A model generated the notes under the pieces. It was given only the letters and a program-made list of their open reading frames with translations. It searched no databases and had not been told where the DNA came from. Shown here piece by piece: positions 57,029 through 64,000 of a DNA stretch of 64,000 bases. A program made the position numbers and the translations under genes. How positions within the stretch are numbered: position 1 is the stretch's first letter; every line of letters begins with the position of its first letter. The DNA lies in the NCBI GenBank assembly GCA_020633515.1, contig JACKDM010000026.1, positions 7,116 to 71,115 on the forward strand. The letters are read 5' to 3'. The stretch is from Myxococcales bacterium (GTDB lineage Bacteria; Myxococcota; Bradymonadia; UBA7976; UBA1532).

Positions 57029-59167
57029 GTGATCGCCGACGCCGAGAAGACCGCGGCCCGCCTGCGCGCGATGGCCGGCGACCTGTGGTGGTGCTGGCAG
57101 CCCGACGGGCCCGAGCTCTGGCGCCGGCTCGACCCGACGCTGTGGCGCGCGACCGGCCACAACCCCGTCGCGATGCTCGCCCGCCTCGAAGCCGACGGCG
57201 CGCTCGCCGATCGCCTCGCCGCCTTCGACCCCGCCGATCCCGGCGCCGCGCTCACCGCGCTCGCCGCGCTCGAGGCCGCCCGCGAGCGCTACCTCGCCGA
57301 GCCCGACACCTGGCACGCGCTCGCCGGCCGCCCCATCCGCGCCCGGGACGGTGTCGGCCTCGTCGGCTACTTCTCCGCCGAGTACGGCATCCACGAGTCG
57401 CTGCCCAACTACTCCGGCGGCCTCGGGATCCTCAGCGGCGACCACGTCAAGAGCGCGAGCGACCTCGGCCTGCCCTTCGTCGCGGTCGGGCTGCTCTACC
57501 GCAACGGCTACGTGCACCAGCAGCTCGACGCCGAGGGCGCGCAGGTCGCCGTCTACGAGACCTACGACTTCGACGCGCTCGCCTGCCGCCCGGTGCTCGG
57601 CCCCGGCCGCCGGCCGCTGCGGATCGAGGTGCCGATCGCCGGCGAAGCAGCGCAGGTCGCGGTCTGGCGGGTGCGCGTCGGCCGGGTCGACCTCTACCTG
57701 CTCGACACCGACGTCGACGACAACCCGCCGCACCTGCGCGAGATCACCGCGCGCCTCTACGGCGGCGGCCCCGAGACCCGGATCCGGCAGGAGCTCGTGC
57801 TCGGCGTCGGCGGCCTCCGCGCGCTGCGGGCGATGGGGCTCGCGCCGACGGTCTTCCACCTCAACGAGGGGCACTCGTCGTTCCTCCAGCTCGAGCGGCT
57901 GCGCGAGGTCTACGCCGCGGGCGGCGTCACCGGGCTCGACGACGCGATCGGGCGGATCCGCGGCGACAGCGTCTTCACCACCCACACCCCGGTCGAGGCG
58001 GGCCACGACCGCTTCGCGCCCGAGCTCGCCTGGAGCCACCTGCGCCCGTTCGCCGACGCGCTCGGCCTCGACCGCGACGCCTTGCTCGCGCTCGGCCGCT
58101 GGCCCGGGGAGCGCGCCGCGCAGGCGCCGTTCAACATGACGCTGCTCGCGCTGCACACCTGCGACCACCTCAACGGCGTCGCCGCGCTGCACGGCGAGGT
58201 CTCGCGGCAGATGTTCGGCCGCTTCTGGGGCGACATCCCCGAGGGCGAGGTCCCGATCACGAGCGTCACCAACGGCGTGCACGCCCCGAGCTGGCAGGCT
58301 CCGGCGCTCGCGCGGCTCCTCGACGCGCACCTGCCCGCCGGCTGGCGCGACCGGCCCTCGACCGCGCCCTCGTGGAAGCAGGTCGACGCCGTGCCCGACG
58401 AGGCGCTGTGGGCGGTACACCAGGACCACAAGCGCGCGCTCTTCACCCTCGCCCGCGCCCGCGAGGCCGCCCGCCGCGAGCGCCTCGGGCTCTTGCCGTG
58501 GACCGATCGCCTCGACCCCGACGCGCTCACCATCGGCTTCGCCCGCCGCTTCGCGCCCTACAAGCGCGCCGATCTGCTCTTCAGCGACATGGCCCGCCTG
58601 CTCGCGATCCTCGACCGCGCGCCGGGCCCGGTGCAGGTCCTCTTCGCGGGCAAGGCCCACCCCGCCGACGTCGCCGGGCAGGCGCTCGTGCGCGCCGTCT
58701 ACAAGGCCACGCAGAGCGACCCGCTCGCCGGGCGGGTGCTGCTCATCGAAGACTATGACATCGAGCTCGGCCGCGCGCTGGTGCAGGGCGTCGACGTGTG
58801 GCTCAACAACCCGCGCCGCCCCAAGGAGGCGAGCGGCACGAGCGGGATGAAGGTCGGCATGAACGGCGGCCTCAACCTCTCCATCCTCGACGGCTGGTGG
58901 CCCGAGGGCTACCGCGGCGACAACGGCTGGACCATCGGCGACACCCGCGGCTACCCGAGCGCCGAGGCGCAGGACGCCGCCGACGCCGACAGCCTGTACT
59001 GCCGCCTCGAGCGCGACGTCATCCCGCTCTACTACGAGCGCGACGCCGCCGGCCTGCCCCGCCGCTGGCTGCACATGATGAAGGCCGCGATCCGCACCGT
59101 GACCCCGCAGTTCCACAGCGACCGACAGGTGCAGGACTACGTCAACCACCTCTACGCGCCCGGCTGA
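57029..59167 (+). CDS. glgP: Alpha-glucan (glycogen) phosphorylase
   Basis: 712 residues from a GTG. Family features: 'VGYFSAEYGIHESLPNYSGG', 'GILSGDHVKSASDLGLPFVA', 'VFHLNEGHSSFLQLERLRE', 'FTTHTPVEAGHDRF' and the PLP site 'KEASGTSGMKVGMNGG' with Lys608. This is the short, bacterial/archaeal TIGR02094-type GT35 enzyme, which splits alpha-1,4 glucan with phosphate to glucose-1-phosphate in the cytoplasm. 'TIGFARRFAPYKRADLL' lies in the second Rossmann domain. A perfect palindrome follows 24 nt after the stop. Confidence 0.96.
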   Translation: MIADAEKTAARLRAMAGDLWWCWQPDGPELWRRLDPTLWRATGHNPVAMLARLEADGALADRLAAFDPADPGAALTALAALEAARERYLAEPDTWHALAGRPIRARDGVGLVGYFSAEYGIHESLPNYSGGLGILSGDHVKSASDLGLPFVAVGLLYRNGYVHQQLDAEGAQVAVYETYDFDALACRPVLGPGRRPLRIEVPIAGEAAQVAVWRVRVGRVDLYLLDTDVDDNPPHLREITARLYGGGPETRIRQELVLGVGGLRALRAMGLAPTVFHLNEGHSSFLQLERLREVYAAGGVTGLDDAIGRIRGDSVFTTHTPVEAGHDRFAPELAWSHLRPFADALGLDRDALLALGRWPGERAAQAPFNMTLLALHTCDHLNGVAALHGEVSRQMFGRFWGDIPEGEVPITSVTNGVHAPSWQAPALARLLDAHLPAGWRDRPSTAPSWKQVDAVPDEALWAVHQDHKRALFTLARAREAARRERLGLLPWTDRLDPDALTIGFARRFAPYKRADLLFSDMARLLAILDRAPGPVQVLFAGKAHPADVAGQALVRAVYKATQSDPLAGRVLLIEDYDIELGRALVQGVDVWLNNPRRPKEASGTSGMKVGMNGGLNLSILDGWWPEGYRGDNGWTIGDTRGYPSAEAQDAADADSLYCRLERDVIPLYYERDAAGLPRRWLHMMKAAIRTVTPQFHSDRQVQDYVNHLYAPG

Positions 59168-59190
59168 TCCCTCGCCGGATGCCAAAACCG

Positions 59191-59212
59191 GATGCCATCG
59201 CGCGATGGCATC
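59191..59212. repeat. Perfect 22-bp palindrome built from the octamer
   Basis: GATGCCATCG at 59191-59200 and its exact complement CGATGGCATC at 59203-59212 flank CG. A further GGATGCC lies at 59178-59184. It lies between the glgP stop and the glutathione transferase ribosome site and could act as terminator or protein-binding site. Confidence 0.75.
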
Positions 59213-59234
59213 AACGCCCCGCGATCGGAGCCTC

Positions 59235-59900
59235 ATGATCACCCTGCACCACCTCGAAAACTCCCGCTCGCAGCGCATCGCGTGGCTGCTCGAAGAGCTC
59301 GGCCTCGCCTATCAGGTCGAGCGCTATCAGCGCCAGCCGCCCAACATGCTCGCCCCGGCGTCGCTCGAGAAGGTCCACCCGCTCGGCAAGTCGCCGGTCA
59401 TCACCGACGACGGCGTCACCGTCGCCGAGTCGGGCGCGATCATCGAATACCTCATCGAGCAGCACGGCGGCGGCCGCCTGCGCCCCGACGACGGCACCGA
59501 GGCCCGCCGCGCCTACACCTACTGGCTGCACTTCGCCGAGGGCTCGATGATGCCCCTGCTCGTGATGAAGCTCGTCTTCGGGCGGCTGAGCGGCAAGCCG
59601 ATCCCGTTCTTCCTGCGCCCGATCGGCAAGATCTTCGCGACCGCCGTCGAGCAGAACTACCTCGGCCCGAGCCTCGCCGCGCAGCTCGACTTCATCGAGG
59701 CGACGCTCGCGAAGCAGCCTTGGTTCGCCGGCGATGCCTTCACCGCCGCCGACATCCAGATGAGCTTTCCGCTCCAGGCCGCGCAGGGGCGGGTCGATCT
59801 CGGCAAGTACCCGCGCATCAAGGGCTGGCTCGACCGCGTCGAGGCGCGCGATGGCTGGAAGCAGGCCGTCGCTCGGGTGGGGCCGCTCGAGCCGATGTGA
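59235..59900 (+). CDS. Glutathione S-transferase family protein
   Basis: 221 residues from the ATG at 59235 with GGAG 4 nt upstream. The thioredoxin-like domain has 'ITLHHLENSRSQRIAWLLEE' (Ser/Asn for glutathione activation), cis-Pro 'GKSPVITDDGVTVAESGAII' with the Glu-Ser glutathione contact, and the C-terminal helical domain 'PWFAGDAFTAADIQMSFPLQ' with its N-capping Asp. Beta-type bacterial GSTs conjugate glutathione or act as reductases in the cytoplasm. Substrate unknown. Both ends are bordered by the octamer repeat. Confidence 0.93.
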   Translation: MITLHHLENSRSQRIAWLLEELGLAYQVERYQRQPPNMLAPASLEKVHPLGKSPVITDDGVTVAESGAIIEYLIEQHGGGRLRPDDGTEARRAYTYWLHFAEGSMMPLLVMKLVFGRLSGKPIPFFLRPIGKIFATAVEQNYLGPSLAAQLDFIEATLAKQPWFAGDAFTAADIQMSFPLQAAQGRVDLGKYPRIKGWLDRVEARDGWKQAVARVGPLEPM

Positions 59901-59906
59901 TGGGGC

Positions 59907-59973
59907 GATGCCATGGTGATGGCATCGCTCCGATGGCATCGCTCCGATGGCATCGCTCCGATGGCATCGTTGC
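59907..59973. repeat. Inverted pair plus four-copy 14-bp tandem array of the octamer
   Basis: GATGCCAT at 59907-59914 and ATGGCATC at 59919-59926 form a hairpin with a 4-nt loop, 7 nt after the GST stop. From 59918 the unit GATGGCATCGCTCC repeats at a 14-nt period: starts 59918, 59932, 59946 and 59960, the last ending in GTTGC, followed by a decayed fifth copy (GTTGGTATCGG). It lies in the 278-nt gap before the lipase gene. Confidence 0.85.
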
Positions 59974-60178
59974 GTTGGTATCGGAGCGCCCGTCCGTCAT
60001 CGTGCAGGTGGGCTCTCGGGGTCGCACCGTGCTCTCCATGTCTCACCGCGCCGCCTCACCGCCCGCAACCCGAACGGAATCCACCCACCCCCACTGCACG
60101 CCGCGCCCCTCCCCTGCCCCGCGCGCGCTTGGAACGCCCCTTGCGAACAGGCCCGCCGCGACCAGCCGGAGTGCCGCC

Positions 60179-61117
60179 ATGCCGAAGACCCTGCGCCGCC
60201 GCGCGACCGCCGCCCTCATCGCGACCCTGCTCGTGATGGGACTGCCCGCGGTCGCCGCCGCCGATGACTACTGCCGCACCCGCCACCCGATCGTGCTCGC
60301 GCATGGCATGAGCGGCTTCGACGACATCTTCGGTGTCATCGAGTACTGGCACCGCGTCCCCGCCGAGCTGCGCGGCTGCGGGGCGCGGGTCTACATCACG
60401 ACGGTGCCGCAGTTCTCGACCACCGCGCTGCGTGGCGAGTCGCTGCTCGGGCAGATCGAAGAGATCGTCGCCATCGACGGATCGGGCAAGGTCAACCTCA
60501 TCGGCCACAGCCACGGCGGCCTCGACGCGCGTTATGTCGCGTCGGTGCGGCCCGACCTCGTCGCCTCGGTGACCACCGTCGGCAGCCCCAACAAGGGCGC
60601 CGAGCTCGCCGACTTCCTGCGCGCGAACATCCGCGAGGGCTCGTTCACCGAGGGCGCGGTCTCGTTCTTCGCCAACAGCCTCGGCAGCATCCTCTCGCTG
60701 CTCACCGGCACCCGCCACGCGCAGGACGCGGTCGGCGCGCTCGAAGACCTGAGCACCGCCGGCATGGCGCGCTTCAACGCCGAGCACCCGCAGGGCGTGC
60801 CCGCGGCGCGCTGCGGCGAGGGCGAGCGCGTCGTGCGTGGGATCCGCTACTACTCGTGGAGCGGCACCGCGCCGGTGACCAACATCCTCGATGTCTCCGA
60901 TGCCATGATGGGGCTCGCCGCGCTCGTCTACGACGAGCCCACCGACGGCCTCGTCGGGCAGTGCAGCTCGCACCTCGGTGATGTCATCCGCAGCGACTAC
61001 CGCATGAACCACCTCGACGAGGTCAACCTGCTCTTCGGGCTGCGGCACCTCTTCGGACCCAACCCGCTGACGCTGTTTCGCCAGCATGGCAACCGCCTCA
61101 AGAACGCCGGACTGTGA
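60179..61117 (+). CDS. Secreted triacylglycerol lipase (family I)
   Basis: 312 residues; CCGGAG ribosome site. Signal peptide 'ATAALIATLLVMGLPAVAAA' for Sec export. The oxyanion region 'HPIVLAHGMSGFDDIFGVIE' and nucleophile elbow 'LIGHSHGGLDARYVA' with Ser111 identify a true lipase of the Pseudomonas family I. Asp and His are likely in 'VYDEPTDGLVGQCSSHLG' and 'RMNHLDEVN'. The Cys pair ('ARCGEGERV', 'VGQCSSHLG') could form the conserved disulfide. It hydrolyses long-chain esters outside the cell and usually needs a dedicated foldase, which is the next gene. Confidence 0.93.
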   Translation: MPKTLRRRATAALIATLLVMGLPAVAAADDYCRTRHPIVLAHGMSGFDDIFGVIEYWHRVPAELRGCGARVYITTVPQFSTTALRGESLLGQIEEIVAIDGSGKVNLIGHSHGGLDARYVASVRPDLVASVTTVGSPNKGAELADFLRANIREGSFTEGAVSFFANSLGSILSLLTGTRHAQDAVGALEDLSTAGMARFNAEHPQGVPAARCGEGERVVRGIRYYSWSGTAPVTNILDVSDAMMGLAALVYDEPTDGLVGQCSSHLGDVIRSDYRMNHLDEVNLLFGLRHLFGPNPLTLFRQHGNRLKNAGL

Positions 61118-61128
61118 AGGAGCGCGCG

Positions 61129-61980
61129 ATGAGACTGCGTAGATGGGTGACGGGCTGCGCGCTGCTGATGCTCGCCGCGGGCTGCGCGGGCGGCGAGGCG
61201 GTCGACGAGGTGATCGCCGAGCGGCCGCAGTCGCTGATGGGGACCGACGTCGACGGGCGCCTCAACCTCGATCCGGCCGGGCGCTTCGTGCTCGACGCCG
61301 ACGCGGTGCGGCTCTTCGACTACTTCCTGACGACCGAGGGCGAGATCGACGACGTCGCGCGACAAGCGCTCGTCGAGCGCGAGGCGCTGCGGCTCGGTGA
61401 CTCGGCGGCGTCGGTGATGGCGTGGTACGAGGCCTACTGCGAGTACCGCCGCCGCTTCGACGCCGCGATCGAGAAGGCCGGCCCGGCGGCCGACGGCGCC
61501 GAGCTGCTCGCGCGGGTGCGGCAGGCGCGCGCCGAGACCGTCGGCGACCACCCGCTCTTCGCCGAGGACGACCGCCTCGTCGAGGACGCGATCGCGATGA
61601 AGCGCGCGATGAACGGCGAGCCCGGCGAGGCCGCGCGGCGCATGCAGTTCGCGGCGATGTTCATGCACCAGAGCGAGGCCGACGCCGTCGCGAGCCGCGC
61701 CGCGCGGGCGCCCGAGGCGCTGCGTGAGCTGGAGGTGACGCTGCGCGCGACCGGGGCCTCGCCCGATGCCATCCGGGCGCTGCGGGTCGAGCGGGTCGGC
61801 GCCGCGGCGGCCGATCGGCTCGCGGCGCTCGACGCCCGGCGGGCGGCCTGGCAGGCGCGGGTCGATGCCTTCGCGGCCGAGAGCGCGGGGGTCGATGACA
61901 CCACCCGCGACGCGCTGCTCGCCGCGCGCTTCGACGCCGACGAGGCCAAGCGGGTGCGCACGCTGCTCGGGCTGCGCTGA
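61129..61980 (+). CDS. Lipase-specific foldase (Lif), predicted lipoprotein
   Basis: 283 residues from the ATG at 61129, preceded by AAGGAG; an in-frame GTG at 61114 overlaps the lipase stop. The foldase signature 'RxxFDYxLxxxGE' appears as 'RLFDYFLTTEGEID'. The rest is the long helical arch that wraps the lipase ('REALRLGDSAASVMAWYEAY', 'DHPLFAEDDRLVEDAIAMK'). Typical Lif proteins are tethered by an N-terminal membrane helix; this one has a lipobox, 'LAAGC' near residue 20, and a short 'AGGEAVDE' after it, so it may be lipid-anchored, probably in the periplasm. Context with the lipase makes the call strong. Confidence 0.88.
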   Translation: MRLRRWVTGCALLMLAAGCAGGEAVDEVIAERPQSLMGTDVDGRLNLDPAGRFVLDADAVRLFDYFLTTEGEIDDVARQALVEREALRLGDSAASVMAWYEAYCEYRRRFDAAIEKAGPAADGAELLARVRQARAETVGDHPLFAEDDRLVEDAIAMKRAMNGEPGEAARRMQFAAMFMHQSEADAVASRAARAPEALRELEVTLRATGASPDAIRALRVERVGAAAADRLAALDARRAAWQARVDAFAAESAGVDDTTRDALLAARFDADEAKRVRTLLGLR

Positions 61981-62095
61981 GCGCGCGCACCCGCGTCGGA
62001 CCGGCCGCGACGCGATCCGGGCCCGCGGCCGGCGTGGATCTCCGGGTGTGAGCCGCCGAGCGTGACTGAGTCGCCGGGCGCCGACTCCAAGTCCC

Positions 62096-62668
62096 ATGTT
62101 CGCCTACATCAAGCAGCGGTGGGAGCGCGTCCGCGACAGCATGTGGTTCATCCCGCTGCTGATCGCGTTCGCGGGCATGTTGCTGGCGGTCGTGACGGTG
62201 CGGATCGACGCGAACACCGCCGAAGACTTCTGGCCGATGTGGTTCCGCATCACGAGCGCCGACGGGGGGCGGGCGATCCTGTCGACGCTGTCGAGCTCGA
62301 TCATGACCGTCGCCGGCGTCGCGTTCTCGATCACGGTGGTGACGCTGACGCTCGCTTCGAGCCAGTACGGGCCGCGGCTGCCGGGCGAGCTGATGCAGGA
62401 TCGCGGCAACCAGCTCACCCTCGGCATGTTCGTCGGGATCTTCCTCTACGGCCTCTTCGTGCAGCGCACGGTGCGCGAGTACGGCGAAGGCATCTTCGTG
62501 CCCAACCTCGCGATCGCGGTCGCGATGATGCTCGCGATCATCGGCGCGATGGTGCTGATCTACTTCAACCATCACACCCTCTCGCGAAAACCCGGCGGGC
62601 TCGCGGATCTGGCAATGCTTTCGCGCACTTCGACCGTTTCGGCCGTACCCTCCATTCCCCCTCGCTGA
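62096..62668 (+). CDS. DUF2254 membrane protein, truncated
   Basis: 190 residues, less than half the family's ~430. Three membrane helices match the family start: 'MWFIPLLIAFAGMLLAVVTV', 'SSSIMTVAGVAFSITVVTLT' then 'ASSQYGPRLPGELMQDRGNQ', 'LGMFVGIFLYGLFVQRTVRE' and 'AVAMMLAIIGAMVLIYFNHH'. After 'NHHT' (about 62577) the sequence turns into Ser/Arg-rich residues unrelated to the family, and the C-terminal cytoplasmic domain is missing. A rearrangement or deletion at this point is likely, leaving a gene remnant. Function of the family is unknown; members are inner-membrane. Confidence 0.8.
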   Translation: MFAYIKQRWERVRDSMWFIPLLIAFAGMLLAVVTVRIDANTAEDFWPMWFRITSADGGRAILSTLSSSIMTVAGVAFSITVVTLTLASSQYGPRLPGELMQDRGNQLTLGMFVGIFLYGLFVQRTVREYGEGIFVPNLAIAVAMMLAIIGAMVLIYFNHHTLSRKPGGLADLAMLSRTSTVSAVPSIPPR

Positions 62669-62976
62669 CCCCTGTTTCCGCCTGTTTCTGGAACATCAAC
62701 CGGAACATCTCGGCGGCCGATCCGTCGCCATCGGCGGGCACATGAAGCCGATCATTCGGCTCGCCCCGGCCAGCAACCAACCCGCGCGGCGCTCATCGGC
62801 GCGTGACGACGCCCCTGTCCGGGGCGATCTGGCCGATGTCAAGGTCTATGTTTTGAAAGCATTTCAACTCCGCCCCACCTTGAGCCCCCTCCTCACCGCC
62901 GCTATCGTCCGTCTGTCCAGGCTGCCCAGCCATGGCTGGCATTCGACCTGGATCGGAGCACCCCGCGGAGGCAGCA
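62669..62976. other. Gene-free region after the truncated DUF2254 gene
   Basis: 308 nt with no convincing coding frame. It follows the apparent breakpoint near 62577 and contains AT-richer runs ('tatgttttgaaagcatttc' around 62846-62866). The GGAGG site for the SH3b gene is at 62967-62971. No terminal inverted repeats of an insertion sequence, att site or tRNA was recognised. Confidence 0.45.
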
Positions 62977-63906
62977 ATGGCCGAGTTCGAGTCATCCCAT
63001 GCGCGCGCCGGGCAATGCCTCGCTGAGCCCGGTGCCTCCCACGAGCCATCCTTCGCGGCGTCATTCGACGCCGCGCACGCCCGCTCCGCTTCGATCCGCG
63101 GGCAGGCCAATGACATCCGTGCCGCCTTGGCCGCCGACCGGAAGGCCACTGCTGCCGAAGAGAAGCCCTGCCACAAGATCGGCCTCGTCGCCCATGATGG
63201 CAAGCAGCCGCTCCGGCTGCGATCGAGCCCCGACACCGCGGCCGCCAACGTCGTCGCCGAGCTTGCGTTCAACACCCGAGTGCAAGTCGTCGCCGAGGTC
63301 CGCGGCGGCTGGTATCGCATCGCCGGCCCCGGCGGGGTCACCGGCTACGTCGCCGCGATCTACGTGCGCACGAACCTTCCCGAGCCCACCGCGAAGCTGC
63401 ATCGCGTCGAAGCCGGCGCCGATAGCATCGACATCGACCCAATGCTGTCACGAAGCGAGCGCCTACGCGACGCGCGCGGTGCTAACGCAGTGAAGTCGAT
63501 GGCTCGACGCATACCCACGGCGACGGCATGGGATCGTTTGGATGCACGTCGGCCGTTCCCCATCGACCGCAAGCGGGCCGATGGATATCCACGGCGCAGA
63601 CTGTCGTGTCCCGCAGACGCAAGAGGGGCGGCCGAGCAATGGAGCACCGAGACGCACCTCTTCTCAAAGGTCGAATCGCAGACCTCGCGCGTCGTCATCG
63701 CTCATGCGAAGGACTGCGTCAGCCGGATCAGGATGCCACTAACCGATAGCGGACGGTCCGCTTCCCAGCCTCCAGCTACGGTAGACCGGCGGAATCTGCG
63801 CCCCTCGGTGAAGGCCCCGGAGACGGTCGCTCTCAGCCCCCGTTGTCGGTGGACCGGCGAATCTGTACCTGCTGGTAGCCTCTGGCACTACGAACGACCG
63901 ACGTGA
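62977..63906 (+). CDS. SH3b-domain protein, probably truncated
   Basis: Start chosen at 62977 because GGAGG lies 6 nt upstream. A ~90-residue N-terminal linker is followed by a bacterial SH3 domain: 'QPLRLRSSPDTAAANVVAEL', 'NTRVQVVAEVRGGWYRIAGP' and 'GGVTGYVAAIYVRTNLPEP'. 'TAKLHRVEAGADSIDI' (about residues 139-154) looks like the start of the LysM-like stretch that follows in Polyangia relatives. From there (about 63440) the frame stays open to 63906 but no longer looks like any family, being rich in Arg, Ser and Pro. The gene is thus probably cut short or shifted. No signal peptide; export route unknown. Confidence 0.6.
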   Translation: MAEFESSHARAGQCLAEPGASHEPSFAASFDAAHARSASIRGQANDIRAALAADRKATAAEEKPCHKIGLVAHDGKQPLRLRSSPDTAAANVVAELAFNTRVQVVAEVRGGWYRIAGPGGVTGYVAAIYVRTNLPEPTAKLHRVEAGADSIDIDPMLSRSERLRDARGANAVKSMARRIPTATAWDRLDARRPFPIDRKRADGYPRRRLSCPADARGAAEQWSTETHLFSKVESQTSRVVIAHAKDCVSRIRMPLTDSGRSASQPPATVDRRNLRPSVKAPETVALSPRCRWTGESVPAGSLWHYERPT

Positions 63907-64000
63907 GTCGATCTTGGCTCGATGAATGGCGAGCGTCTGTTACTCGATCCTTCCCCCCTCGTCTCTCAGGTAGGACGAGCTCGAAGTCCTCGCGGCGTCA
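63440..64000. other. Right-end sequence of doubtful coding value
   Basis: From the end of the SH3b pattern to the window edge, the base composition is less GC-biased and codon-position preference fades. Open frames on both strands give only Arg/Ser-rich products without motifs or ribosome sites. I see no transposase, integrase, tRNA or repeat to explain it. Confidence 0.4.

Noticed and set aside
59918..59973. CRISPR array
   Set aside because: Units are 14 bp and directly abutting with no variable spacers, and no cas gene is near.
62565..62780. Short minus-strand frame after the DUF2254 breakpoint as an integrase fragment
   Set aside because: No catalytic motifs, ribosome site or family resemblance; too short to support.

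Overview
The window is a very GC-rich (roughly 70% by eye) bacterial chromosome segment packed with chromosomal genes. Gene content suggests a Myxococcota (deltaproteobacterial-type) or related Gram-negative organism: many outer-membrane-type lipoproteins with clear lipoboxes, an FHA/GAF sigma-54 activator, HEAT-repeat proteins, TonB machinery, a PilZ protein, a large hybrid histidine kinase and an SH3b protein of a kind common in Polyangia. The assignment is inference; no rRNA or tRNA gene was seen to anchor it. Because GC is so high, nearly every gene is shadowed by long open antisense frames, which I left out.

Layout. 1-1.5 kb: end of a pirin gene converging on a HAD phosphatase. 1.6-9.9 kb: a giant SF1 DUF4011-type helicase, a wrecked DUF899 gene and a convergent KAP-like P-loop NTPase. 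10.2-12.6 kb: a diheme cytochrome lipoprotein with a sorbosone/glucose dehydrogenase-like lipoprotein. 12.6-23.5 kb: a tightly packed 10-gene leftward operon, TonB-dependent receptor, DUF3450 protein, TtpC-like protein, ExbB, ExbD, TonB, TPR lipoprotein, then TatD, TcdA and NadA. This is the TonB2/TtpC type of energised outer-membrane uptake system, with three housekeeping genes at its tail. 23.7-26.5 kb: an LpoA-like binding protein and an asparagine synthase-like gene, both split by frameshifts that mostly look like lost bases in G or C runs. 27.7-28.8 kb: a 1.1 kb stretch with no gene.

28.8-36.7 kb: small OmpA-like protein, beta-propeller protein, ClpB, two lipoproteins including a pectate-lyase-like beta-helix protein. 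36.9-43.9 kb: Nudix hydrolase and Sir2 (overlapping tail to tail), an Imm11-like protein, PilZ protein, a 1070-residue hybrid kinase and a signal-peptidase homologue lacking its catalytic Ser and Lys. 44.0-50.2 kb: a rightward operon of HEAT lipoprotein, FHA-GAF-sigma-54 activator, HEAT protein, deoxynucleoside kinase and NTF2-like protein, with a good sigma-70-type promoter and a perfect 14-bp palindrome in front. 50.1-56.9 kb: membrane protein, methyltransferase, KDPG/KDPGal-type aldolase, ferritin-like protein, GIDE-like protein, a pyrimidine/purine salvage operon (upp, hpt) with a class II aldolase, and a polysaccharide-deacetylase-like protein without its metal ligands. 57.0-62.0 kb: glycogen phosphorylase, glutathione S-transferase, secreted lipase and its foldase. 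62.1-64 kb: a truncated DUF2254 gene, then poorer, partly non-coding sequence with an SH3b gene that loses its family pattern; this end looks like a rearrangement junction.

The most unusual window-wide signal is an octamer, GATGCCAT/ATGGCATC, found at least 27 times in both coding and intergenic DNA. It forms inverted pairs just after stop codons and a 14-bp-period array at 59.9 kb, the layout expected of an uptake-sequence or HIP1-like iterated element.
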